DNA of 64,000 bases from Variovorax paradoxus (GTDB lineage Bacteria; Pseudomonadota; Gammaproteobacteria; Burkholderiales; Burkholderiaceae_C). The DNA lies in the NCBI RefSeq assembly GCF_009498455.1, contig NZ_CP045644.1, positions 3,971,001 through 4,035,000 of the forward strand, read 5' to 3'. The stretch's first letter is position 1, and each line of letters begins with the position of its first letter. The notes under the pieces are model-generated. The model did not search any database. It was not told the DNA's origin and saw only the letters and a program-made list of their open reading frames with translations. The translations under genes were made by a program, and so were the position numbers. Of the stretch, positions 56,444 to 63,345 are shown piece after piece.

Positions 56444-57193
56444 ATGGCAAAGACCCTGAAATACCGCAAAAACCAACGCAACAACAGCCGGTCCTCTGGC
56501 CAGCAAGACCGAGTCGTCAACCAATTCGTGGACCCGCGTGACTTCGACAAGCCGCGGACCAACCCGGTGCCCAAGAAGCTCGAAGCCCGCACCGAAGCGC
56601 AGGGCCAATACCTGTCGGCCATGATGAGCGCCGACCTGATCTTCGGCGTCGGCCCAGCCGGCACGGGCAAGACCTACGTCGCCGGCGCATGGGCTGCCGA
56701 CCAGCTCGCAGACCGCCTCTACGACCGCATCATCATCACCCGTCCTGCAGTCGAGACGGGCTCGCCCATGGGCTTTCTCCCTGGCGAGCTCGAAGAGAAG
56801 TACGCACCGTTCCTCGAGCCCTTCAAGCAGGTGATGATCGAACGCATGGGCCGTGGTGCTTACGAGTGCGCGCTGAAGAACGAGCGCATCTCGCCCCAGC
56901 CTCTGGCGTACATGCGCGGCGCGACGTTCAAGAACGCGATCGTGATCCTCGACGAGGCGCAGAACACCACGCCCGAGGAAATGAAGATGTTCCTCACCCG
57001 CATCGGCGAGGACTGCATCGTCATCGTCAACGGCGACATCCAGCAAATCGACATCAAGGGCGCGAGTGGCCTGGTGGACGCGCTCAACCGCGTGTCGCAT
57101 CTGGACCAGGTGCGCGTGGTCGAGTTCACCGAGGACGACATCGTTCGCTCCGGCCTCGTGAAGGCCATCCTCAAGGCATACCGCAACCCATGA
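56444..57193 (+). CDS. phoH: PhoH-like ATPase
   Basis: 249 residues. Walker A is GPAGTGKT (about 71-78), followed by IIITRPAVETGSPMGFLPG, the PhoH signature, and Walker B AIVILDEAQNTTPEEMKMFLTRIG (about 165-187) with IVNGDIQQID. PhoH proteins are RNA-linked ATPases of the SF1-helicase type, common in phages of low-phosphate habitats but of unclear purpose. The basic N-terminus (YRKNQRNNSRSS) may bind nucleic acid. It overlaps the Acb2-like gene. Confidence 0.92.
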   Translation: MAKTLKYRKNQRNNSRSSGQQDRVVNQFVDPRDFDKPRTNPVPKKLEARTEAQGQYLSAMMSADLIFGVGPAGTGKTYVAGAWAADQLADRLYDRIIITRPAVETGSPMGFLPGELEEKYAPFLEPFKQVMIERMGRGAYECALKNERISPQPLAYMRGATFKNAIVILDEAQNTTPEEMKMFLTRIGEDCIVIVNGDIQQIDIKGASGLVDALNRVSHLDQVRVVEFTEDDIVRSGLVKAILKAYRNP

Positions 57194-57453
57194 CCGACAC
57201 CTTCATCCAGCCCAAGATCACCGGCTACCGCCAGCTCAGCGAGGAGGAGGCCGCCCTCATGAACGAGGCGAAGGCTCTCGGCCAGCAGATGGGCGGCTTC
57301 ATCGCGAAGCTGCGCGCCTATGTGCCCGAGAACACCGCCGGCGTCGCCCCGGGCTCCACCCTCGACCAGCGGTGGATCTCGATCGGCGCCACCGACCTGC
57401 AAACGGGGCTGATGGCCGTCACCCGCGGCATCGCGCGACCCACCACGTTCTAA
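57190..57453 (+). CDS. acb2: Acb2-like anti-CBASS cyclic-nucleotide sponge
   Basis: 87 residues, the size of Acb2. The N-terminal hairpin reads KITGYRQLSEEEAALMNEAKALG, with Tyr13 and Lys28 at the same 15-residue spacing as the ligand-binding Tyr11 and Lys26 reported for phage PaMx33 Acb2. The C-terminal helix RWISIGATDLQTGLMAVTRGIARPTTF is a family hallmark. Acb2 hexamers bind cyclic di- and trinucleotides and so starve CBASS (and some Thoeris-type) effectors. Overlapping phoH by 4 bases, it is expressed with it. A strong terminator follows. Confidence 0.85.
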   Translation: MTDTFIQPKITGYRQLSEEEAALMNEAKALGQQMGGFIAKLRAYVPENTAGVAPGSTLDQRWISIGATDLQTGLMAVTRGIARPTTF

Positions 57454-57478
57454 GTCGGCCGGGACCCCTCAAGGTTCT

Positions 57479-57532
57479 AAGCCCCACCCGCTGCAGCCTC
57501 CTTGATTGGTCAGGCTTCATGGTGGGGCTTTT
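57479..57532 (+). terminator. Intrinsic terminator after the PhoH/Acb2 pair
   Basis: AAGCCCCACC (57479-57488) pairs with GGTGGGGCTT (57521-57530), with a 32-base loop that can fold further, followed by TT. It separates this unit from the replication block. Confidence 0.75.
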
Positions 57533-57630
57533 CTCGTTCCGGGATGCCCTGTGGCTCTGGTTAGCAGAAAGCGCGTCTCCCCTTATGTAAGCAATTTCTA
57601 AGATAAAGAACAACTGACATAGAAGGGAAA

Positions 57631-58338
57631 ATGGAATACTTCGGTTCAAACCTTCCGCGACACGAGATGGAAGCCATTGCGCTCACCATCGACCCCGCGC
57701 ACCGCGCGGACACCCCGGAGCTGATGGTCAGCCGCTGGCATGACTACCGGCACATGCATCCGGTCCAAGCCACCTACCTATTCGCCGAGCTCTACAAGGT
57801 CCAGACCCGCCTGTTCGCCGAGAGCTTCGTGGACATCGAGAGCGCAGACGACGCGCGAGCCTTTACCCCGGACGACATTTTCAAGAGCCGCGACCTGACG
57901 TCGATGTGGCTCGCCCGAGGCGTTGCTGATCGCATCGGCTGCCCGTACACGGTGATGCTCGCATTCGTCCAGCAGCGCGCCCTTGAGCGCACGTTTCAAC
58001 GCTACCCGCGCCCCAACCAAATGTATGGAGACGACGTTGAGCTGGATCTCGCCGAGCTCTGGAAGTCCCGGGTGCGCACCAGCCTGCAGTACAGCAAGGA
58101 CAATCGCTTCGCAGCCTCGCGGCATCCCGACCCGGCCGCCTGGCCCGCGGACATGCGTGGGCACGTCAAGTTCCTGGTCGACCAGATCCGCGCGCGGCCA
58201 GGCCCCCACGACAAGCTGATTGGACGCATGTACCGCGAGGACCGCCTGAGCCCGACCTGGACCCTGTTGCCCTTCGACGGGGAGGTGCTGGCCCGCGCAG
58301 AGGTGCATGCACGGGAGCTAACTGTAAGTCAGTGCTGA
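57631..58338 (+). CDS. Unknown protein, 235 aa
   Basis: AGAAGGGA is the RBS. Helical, with several Trp and His; HEMEAIALTIDP, SRWHDYRHMHPVQATYLFAELYKVQ and LTSMWLARGVADRIGCPYTVMLAFVQQRALER are notable. No recognised motif. It is the first gene after the terminator and heads the replication block, and the last bases overlap the next operator. It may be a replication accessory factor by position only. The 98 bases upstream carry a half-site AACTGACAT (57609) but no full palindrome. Confidence 0.7.
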   Translation: MEYFGSNLPRHEMEAIALTIDPAHRADTPELMVSRWHDYRHMHPVQATYLFAELYKVQTRLFAESFVDIESADDARAFTPDDIFKSRDLTSMWLARGVADRIGCPYTVMLAFVQQRALERTFQRYPRPNQMYGDDVELDLAELWKSRVRTSLQYSKDNRFAASRHPDPAAWPADMRGHVKFLVDQIRARPGPHDKLIGRMYREDRLSPTWTLLPFDGEVLARAEVHARELTVSQC

Positions 58339-58349
58339 GTCACTATAAT
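58324..58349 (+). promoter_or_regulatory. Main-family promoter/operator with consensus TATAAT
   Basis: GTAAGTCAGTGCTGAGTCAC (58324-58343) is followed at once by TATAAT (58344-58349). The left end overlaps the stop of the previous gene. A terminator begins 10 bases after the -10. Confidence 0.7.
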
Positions 58350-58359
58350 AGACGTCACA

Positions 58360-58384
58360 GCGGGGCACAGCGCCCCGCCTTTTT
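58360..58384 (+). terminator. Terminator right behind a promoter, before the Hfq-like gene
   Basis: GCGGGGC (58360-58366), loop ACAGC, GCCCCGC (58372-58378), C, then TTTTT. It either ends the previous unit or attenuates RNA from the promoter at 58344. The Hfq-like gene starts 36 bases later with AGGAG as RBS. Confidence 0.8.
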
Positions 58385-58419
58385 CTTCCCCATCGCACCC
58401 CGCACCACCAGGAGCACTT

Positions 58420-58764
58420 ATGAACACGAACGTCCGTCCCCTTCACGCCAACCGTGATGTGAGCCGCGAGTTCCCCCGCACCCAGGACAGCCGCGACTCG
58501 AAGCCCAAGTTCGAGGCGAAGGGTCACGACAAGCAGCTGCAGACCGCCCAGTACGACCGCAGCCTGGTCGAGATCGAGACCATGTCCGGCCAGATGCACA
58601 CTGGCACGCTGACCCGCCGTGACCGCTATACCGTCACGTTGCGCGACCGCGGCGTCGAGCGCATGTACTTCAAGCACGCCATCGAGAGCATCTGCATCGT
58701 GCCGGCCGCCGGCGGGCTGCCCCTCATCGACGACGGGAAGGACGCGAGCGAGACGGGGGTTTAA
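58420..58764 (+). CDS. Hfq-like (Sm-fold) RNA-binding protein, 114 aa
   Basis: Residues about 38-93 align by eye with Hfq: KQLQTAQYD parallels the SLQDPFLN helix, VEIETMSGQMHTGTLTRRDRYTVTL parallels Sm1, and MYFKHAIESICIV parallels the Sm2 strand YKHAISTVV, with the Lys-His pair of the proximal RNA face. Hfq rings bind small RNAs and AU-rich messages and pair them. The 37-residue N-terminal extension is basic and polar; the C-terminus is acidic. It is controlled by its own promoter/terminator and precedes dnaB. It may redirect host RNA control or serve phage small RNAs. Confidence 0.78.
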   Translation: MNTNVRPLHANRDVSREFPRTQDSRDSKPKFEAKGHDKQLQTAQYDRSLVEIETMSGQMHTGTLTRRDRYTVTLRDRGVERMYFKHAIESICIVPAAGGLPLIDDGKDASETGV

Positions 58765-58767
58765 ACG

Positions 58768-60144
58768 ATGAGCGGCAGCACCTACGCCGCGGCGATCAGC
58801 ATTCCCGAAGAAGACGACACCGCCGCGGCCGCAACGCCGCGCTACGAGTTCGACCTCGATTTCCAGGAAAAGATCGCCGCGCTCACCCTGCGCGACACCA
58901 AGTTCGCCCAGCTCACCGACGGCCTGATCCGTCCCGAGTACTTCGAGAACGCCGCGCACGCCGCGCTCGTGTCGGTGGCATCGCGCTACTACGAGAAGTA
59001 CAAGAAGGCCCCAGGCGACAAGACCACCCTCGCGTCCCTGATGAAGGACGCGATCCGCAACAAGCTGTTGGCGAGCGAGATTGCCAAGATGGCCATCGCG
59101 GTCGTGCCGGCCATCTTCGAGACTGACGTCTCTGACCGCGACTATGTGGCCGATACCTGCGCCACCTTCGCGCGGCACCAGGCGGTGGCGAAGGCTGTGC
59201 TCGACTCGGTGGACCTGATCGAGAAACGCGATTTCGAGACGATCGGCCAGATGATCCGCCGCGCGGTCGATACAGGCGTCTCCCGCTCCGGCGGGAGCTA
59301 CGACTACGGCGAGATGGCCAAGGTGCGCACCCAGGAGCGCATCGACCGCGCCGCCGGTCTGCTGCCGCCCACGGGCATCACCACCGGCTTCAAGGTCCTC
59401 GACGACTACCTCTATCACAAGGGGTGGGGCCGCAAGGAAATGTCGGTGCTCATGGGTGGGCCGAAGGCGGGCAAGTCGATGGCGATGATCTCCTTCGGCG
59501 TGAACGCGATCGCCAACGGCTTCAGCGTGCTGTACGTGACCCTCGAAGTCGCCAGCAGCATCATTGCCGAGCGTCTCGACGCCAACATCGCCGAGCGAGC
59601 GATCAACGAGCTGGGGGCACACCCGCACGACGTGGACGCCAAGGTGGCCGCCTTCATGGCGAAGGCCGCGCCTTTCATCATCGAAGAGCAGCCCAGCGGG
59701 ACCATGCGCCCGAGCGACCTGCGCCGCCTGATCGAGCAGTACAAGGCACAGGGCAAGATTTTCGACCTCGTCATCGTCGACTACGCCGACCTGATGGCCC
59801 CGGAGCGCACCACCGACAACGTGCAGGAGAACAGCAAGTCGGTCTACGTGAACCTGCGCGGCCTGGCAATGATGGAAGGCTTCGCGCTGCTCACCGCCAC
59901 GCAGACCAACCGCGAGGGCGCCAAGAAGGCCGTGGCCACCATGACGGACATCGCAGAGGACATCAACAAGGTTCGCATCGCCGACGTGCTGATCTCCATC
60001 AACGTGACCGACGAGGAGCGTGCCCTGAAGCAGGCACGCCTCTTCTTTGCAGCCTCGCGCAACCAGCGCTCGGGGTTCGCGGTGCGCATCGAGCAGGAGG
60101 TATCGATGGGCAAGTTCATCAAACAGGTGCTCGGCGAAGACTAG
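58768..60144 (+). CDS. dnaB: DnaB-type replicative helicase
   Basis: 458 residues. The N-terminal domain (about 30-185) is helical and diverged. The RecA-like motor has TGFKVLDDYL, Walker A GGPKAGKS (about 231-238), VLYVTLEVA with the catalytic Glu, Walker B LVIVDYADLM (about 329-338), and LLTATQTNREG. The end FFAASRNQRSGFAVRIE... fits the arginine-finger region. Ring helicases unwind DNA at the fork and recruit the primase, here encoded at 61015. It follows the Hfq-like gene by 3 bases. Confidence 0.93.
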   Translation: MSGSTYAAAISIPEEDDTAAAATPRYEFDLDFQEKIAALTLRDTKFAQLTDGLIRPEYFENAAHAALVSVASRYYEKYKKAPGDKTTLASLMKDAIRNKLLASEIAKMAIAVVPAIFETDVSDRDYVADTCATFARHQAVAKAVLDSVDLIEKRDFETIGQMIRRAVDTGVSRSGGSYDYGEMAKVRTQERIDRAAGLLPPTGITTGFKVLDDYLYHKGWGRKEMSVLMGGPKAGKSMAMISFGVNAIANGFSVLYVTLEVASSIIAERLDANIAERAINELGAHPHDVDAKVAAFMAKAAPFIIEEQPSGTMRPSDLRRLIEQYKAQGKIFDLVIVDYADLMAPERTTDNVQENSKSVYVNLRGLAMMEGFALLTATQTNREGAKKAVATMTDIAEDINKVRIADVLISINVTDEERALKQARLFFAASRNQRSGFAVRIEQEVSMGKFIKQVLGED

Positions 60145-60155
60145 CGCCAAGGTAC

Positions 60156-60173
60156 GGGGGAGAAAGTCTCCCC
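60156..60173 (+). terminator. Weak hairpin after dnaB
   Basis: GGGGAGA-AAG-TCTCCCC then TGTTCC. The stem is strong but the T-run is poor, so it may slow or partly end transcription rather than stop it. Confidence 0.4.
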
Positions 60174-60200
60174 TGTTCCCACTCTCCCGAAGGGATTTTT

Positions 60201-60461
60201 ATGAAAGAGCTTCTGCTCTTCGGCAGCGCCTTCGGCGCCGTCTTTCTTCTGGGCTTCCAGAGCCTCGCCGTGAACAGCGGCTACCGCGCACTGGCGCTGG
60301 TCAACTCAGCGCTGATCGGCGTGATGAACATCGGCCTCTTCAAGCTGGTGCCGCACGTCGAGACGATGACCCAGGCGGTGATCTACGTCGGCGCCGGCCC
60401 GCTCGCGATTCTGTGCGCAATGGAGGTGCACGCCTGGATGCGCAGGAGGAAGGCTGTATGA
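60201..60461 (+). CDS. Membrane protein with three helices, 86 aa
   Basis: GAAGGGA is the RBS. Hydrophobic segments at about 5-23 (LFGSAFGAVFLLGFQSLAV), 30-50 (ALALVNSALIGVMNIGLFKLV) and 57-77 (TQAVIYVGAGPLAILCAMEV) with a basic end. I recall the same pattern (QSLAVN..., NS..IG..N...FK..P) in other phages near replication genes, without a function. The stop overlaps the next start. Confidence 0.72.
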   Translation: MKELLLFGSAFGAVFLLGFQSLAVNSGYRALALVNSALIGVMNIGLFKLVPHVETMTQAVIYVGAGPLAILCAMEVHAWMRRRKAV

Positions 60462-60823
60462 GCAATTTTGCCGATGCCTTCCTCGAGCCCGAGGCCGCGT
60501 TCAAAGCGGCGGTGATGCACCAGACATGGGGCCACCTGAAGGTGGATCGCCGCAAGCGGCACCCAGGCTACATCCTGTTCACTGCAGGCGAGTTCCGGGA
60601 TGTCGTGGTCATCAAGTCCGATTTCGACGACGTGCCCGACAGCCCTTGGTTCTACACCCACATCCACGACTTCATCAGCAAGAAAGCCGGAAAGCGCGAG
60701 CAGTGCGGCAAGGTCTTCCGCTTCGATGGCTATTACCGCGTATGCCTGAACGGAGTTGGCCAGTTCATCGGGAAGGTGCGCGTCGTTCGCATGCCCAGCA
60801 GGAGGTCGCGTGGAGCGAGCTGA
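60458..60823 (+). CDS. Hypothetical protein, 121 aa
   Basis: ATG overlaps the previous stop. A soluble alpha/beta protein (FKAAVMHQTWGHLKVDRRKRHPGYILFTAGEF, VVVIKSDFDDVPDSPWFYTHIHDF). The C-terminus is very basic (RVVRMPSRRSRGAS), and its GGAGG serves as RBS of the next gene. Unknown role in the replication operon. Confidence 0.68.
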   Translation: MSNFADAFLEPEAAFKAAVMHQTWGHLKVDRRKRHPGYILFTAGEFRDVVVIKSDFDDVPDSPWFYTHIHDFISKKAGKREQCGKVFRFDGYYRVCLNGVGQFIGKVRVVRMPSRRSRGAS

Positions 60824-61028
60824 ATTCCAACGCGGCGATATCGTCCTGTTCGACTGGCACGGGGAGCAGATGCTGGCAACGGTCCTCGAGGCACCTCCAG
60901 GCCGCTGCATGCTTAGTGCGCCGGGCTTCGCCGACTACTTCCAAATCCCGAATGCTGAACTGCGCCGGCTGAGTGCCTGGGGTGTGCTGTGGTTCACTGC
61001 GAAGAGGTGGTTCAATGGAGCGCGCTGA
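60810..61028 (+). CDS. Hypothetical protein, 72 aa
   Basis: GTG 60810 with AGGAGG 5 bases upstream, an excellent RBS. A small beta-barrel-like pattern (FQRGDIVLFDWHGEQMLATVLEAPPGRCMLSA) recalls SH3-like or PemK-type barrels, then a helix with Trp residues. It overlaps the primase gene by 14 bases, and both begin MERAE. Function unknown. Confidence 0.65.
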   Translation: MERAEFQRGDIVLFDWHGEQMLATVLEAPPGRCMLSAPGFADYFQIPNAELRRLSAWGVLWFTAKRWFNGAR

Positions 61029-62115
61029 GCTCGACAAGGCCCTGGCCCTCATCGAAATCGAGACGTACCTCGACCGCGAAGGCGTCACCTACACCCACAG
61101 CTACGGCACACGCGGTGAGCAGCTGAACCTGCACGAGTGCCCCGCATGCGGCGAGGGCGGCCGCAAGACCTACATCAACGCCGAGACCGGCCTGGGCAAC
61201 TGCTTCCACGGCAGCTGTGGAATCAAGTTCAACAAGTTCAAGCTCATCAAGGCAGTGAGCGGACTTTCCGGCAACGAGCTGGACACGCACATCACCACCA
61301 TCGCCGGCGAGCAGGGCTGGATGCCGAAGAAGGAGCGCGTGCGCATCGAGCAGGGCGTGCTCAAGCTGCCGTCCAAACTGCACCCCATCCCTATTGGGGG
61401 CACCGACAACCTGCAGTACCTGCAGGACCGTGGGGTGAGCATCGAGTCGTGCCGGGCGTTCGACCTGAGCTACTGCCACGGCGGCTGGTGGGCCTACACG
61501 CTGAGCGACGGCACCGAAAAGTTCATGAAGTTCGACAAGCGGGTCATCATCCCGATCGCCGACCTTGAGGGCAACCTCGTGTCGTTCCAGGGCCGTGACG
61601 TGACCGAAACGCTGCTGCCCAAGTACCAGTTCCCCACCGGCTTCGCGGTCGCGGGCAGTCACCTCTATAACGGCCAGAACTTCGTCGACGGCGAGACCAC
61701 CCACGCCGTGGTGGGGGAGGGCGCCTTCGACGCGATCGCCATCTACCAGGCGGTGACGGGGTCGGCCAGCTGCAAGGGCATGTTGCCGCTGGCCACGTTC
61801 GGCATGCACCTGAGCGACGGGCCTGGCGGCCAGATCGAGAAGTTCATCCGCCTCAAGGAGCGCGGCCTGAAGACCGTCACCTTCATGTGGGACGCGGAGG
61901 CAAAGGCAACTTCGCTGGCGATCAAGATGGGCCTGAAGCTGATGAGCCTGGGCTTGGTGGTGCGCATCGCCCGGCTGCCGGCCGGGTTCGACCCCGCGCA
62001 GGGCCCTGACAAGAAGCCCACGCCGCCGGCTGTGGTGCGCCAGGCCATCTTTTCAGCTGTGAAGCTCACACGCCTGTCTGCCATCTCGATGCTGCACAAA
62101 ACGGTTAGCACTTGA
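61015..62115 (+). CDS. DNA primase (zinc and Toprim domains)
   Basis: 366 residues. The zinc-binding domain has CPACG (42-46) and CFHGSCG (about 63-69) after LHE. The Toprim core starts at about 230 with VVGEGAFDAIAIYQ, carrying the conserved Glu, and continues to TVTFMWDAEAKAT (about 295) with the Asp. The middle (KRVIIPIADLEGNLVSFQGRDV) is typical of DnaG-like phage primases such as the T7 gp4 type. There is no helicase domain; DnaB is separate. It makes primers for lagging-strand synthesis. Confidence 0.92.
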   Translation: MERAELDKALALIEIETYLDREGVTYTHSYGTRGEQLNLHECPACGEGGRKTYINAETGLGNCFHGSCGIKFNKFKLIKAVSGLSGNELDTHITTIAGEQGWMPKKERVRIEQGVLKLPSKLHPIPIGGTDNLQYLQDRGVSIESCRAFDLSYCHGGWWAYTLSDGTEKFMKFDKRVIIPIADLEGNLVSFQGRDVTETLLPKYQFPTGFAVAGSHLYNGQNFVDGETTHAVVGEGAFDAIAIYQAVTGSASCKGMLPLATFGMHLSDGPGGQIEKFIRLKERGLKTVTFMWDAEAKATSLAIKMGLKLMSLGLVVRIARLPAGFDPAQGPDKKPTPPAVVRQAIFSAVKLTRLSAISMLHKTVST

Positions 62116-62120
62116 CGTGT

Positions 62121-62147
62121 GTAAGTCCTGAGTGACTTATCTACAAT
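62121..62147 (+). promoter_or_regulatory. Main-family promoter/operator
   Basis: GTAAGTCCTGAGTGACTTAT (62121-62140) with TACAAT (62142-62147). TTGACG lies at 62112 and the GTTAGCAC element at 62104-62111 overlaps the primase end. It serves the WGR-like gene at 62178. Confidence 0.65.
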
Positions 62148-62177
62148 GAAGCATCGAACCCATTGAGGGGCACATTT

Positions 62178-62648
62178 ATGAGCATTACTTTCCGCATCAC
62201 GACGGCTTGGCTTGAGCACTCGACCAAGTTCTATCAGCTGTTCCGTATCGAGCGCTTTGACGACGACCGCTTCAACGGGCGCGCGGCCGCGGTGGGTCAC
62301 TACGGCAGCAAGAACCTGCTGCAACGCGGCGGGCTCCGCCCCATTCAGGGAGGTCAATGCGCGGTCTACCTGGGCGTGGCCTACGAGACAAAACTGTCCG
62401 AAAAGAAGCGTAAAGGTTACGTGATGGAAAACGCGCCGCTGGTCGAGATGATCGCCAGCGACGAGGACTTTCGCACCTGGCTTCGCACGCAAATGCCGAC
62501 GAAGCACCGAGAGGAGATTCTCCAGACGCTGGGTCTATCTCTCGACCCAAACGCGCAGCCGATCGATCCCGACGACGAGCCGACACCCGAACCTGAAACT
62601 GTGACCCGTGCCCCAGAAGAGACCCCCGAGGGCTGGGGCGACTGGTAA
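62178..62648 (+). CDS. WGR-like domain protein ending in GWGDW, 156 aa
   Basis: Residues about 14-75 (STKFYQLFRIERFDDDRFNGRAAAVGHYGSKNLLQRGG, then YETKLSEKKRKGYVM) follow the WGR domain known from PARPs and bacterial DNA-repair proteins, though the central Trp-Gly-Arg is changed to NGR. WGR domains bind DNA breaks. An acidic Pro-rich linker follows and the end is EGWGDW. It lies three genes before the DNA ligase and may deliver it to nicks. GAGGGG is the RBS. Confidence 0.68.
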   Translation: MSITFRITTAWLEHSTKFYQLFRIERFDDDRFNGRAAAVGHYGSKNLLQRGGLRPIQGGQCAVYLGVAYETKLSEKKRKGYVMENAPLVEMIASDEDFRTWLRTQMPTKHREEILQTLGLSLDPNAQPIDPDDEPTPEPETVTRAPEETPEGWGDW

Positions 62649-62667
62649 CTAAATCCAATCAAGGAAT

Positions 62668-62685
62668 AAGTCATGACTGACACAC
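62668..62685. promoter_or_regulatory. Main-family palindrome with the start codon at its centre
   Basis: AAGTCATGACTGACACAC contains ATG 62673 in the middle of the dyad. A protein bound here as DNA or RNA would directly cover the start codon. AAGGAATA just upstream is the RBS. Confidence 0.45.
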
Positions 62686-63194
62686 CATCGTTCGTGCCGC
62701 TCTCCGAGTCCGCCAACGGCAAGACCAACAGCTTCTGCCTGCAGTGCAAGAAGGCCGAGCAGACCATGAGCTACGCGGCCTGCCTGAATCGCATCGAGGT
62801 GCTCCGTGCCAACGCGGCGGCTCCCAAAGACTGGAACGTCTGCGAGCAGGCGCTGCGCTTCGGCCAGTGCATTGCCCGAGACATGCGCCAGGAGGAGGAG
62901 CTCGCGGGAACGTCGATCTACTTCCGGGCCCGAGAAGCCATCCAGTCCGCCGCGGCGGCCGCTGCACGCTGGTTCATGCCGGGCGACAAGAAGGTAAAGC
63001 CGGCCGCGCGCTCGGGCTCGGTGCTCGACGTGCTGGGTGACACCGGCTCCCTCGCAGACGCGATCAGCGGGTCGGCAGCAAGCGTCCCGCATACGCACAC
63101 AGCCCGAGTCATCCCGATCTCCGCAGTCGTCGGCGAGACGCCCCTGCAGATCGCCCGCCGACTGCGGGCAGAGCAGGAGGCCGCCAATGCCTGA
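62673..63194 (+). CDS. Hypothetical protein with Cys cluster, 173 aa
   Basis: An N-terminal region with Cys at about 22, 25, 37, 57 and 66 (SFCLQCKKAEQTMSYAACLNR, DWNVCEQAL, FGQCIARDM) suggests a zinc site. The middle is an Ala-rich helix and the C-terminal third polar, ending in a charged helix (LQIARRLRAEQEA). It is co-translated with the next gene by overlap. Function unknown; probably part of the replication/repair set. Confidence 0.68.
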   Translation: MTDTPSFVPLSESANGKTNSFCLQCKKAEQTMSYAACLNRIEVLRANAAAPKDWNVCEQALRFGQCIARDMRQEEELAGTSIYFRAREAIQSAAAAAARWFMPGDKKVKPAARSGSVLDVLGDTGSLADAISGSAASVPHTHTARVIPISAVVGETPLQIARRLRAEQEAANA

Positions 63195-63345
63195 CGGCTA
63201 TCGCTTCCGCACGAACTGGCGCGGGAAGTTGATCTTGCAGCGCCGCACGCGGCACCCGTGGTGCGACGGCCCGCTCGTCCACACCGCCTGGCGCGACGCC
63301 ACCGCCGAAGACCTTGTCCACTTTTTCACCAACCAGGAGTCCTGA
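63187..63345 (+). CDS. Hypothetical protein, 52 aa
   Basis: ATG overlaps the previous gene by 8 bases. It is basic and Trp-rich (GYRFRTNWRGKLILQRRTRHPW); a phage family of short proteins with this beginning is known to me only as hypothetical. Its stop overlaps the ligase ATG. Confidence 0.62.
   Translation: MPDGYRFRTNWRGKLILQRRTRHPWCDGPLVHTAWRDATAEDLVHFFTNQES

Noticed and set aside
25799..58349. T7-type phage RNA polymerase promoters, or N4-type hairpin promoters, as explanation of the dispersed palindromes
   Set aside because: No single-subunit RNA polymerase gene is in the window, several sites carry host-type -35/-10 elements, and arm length and spacing vary too much. Not excluded if such a gene lies outside the window.
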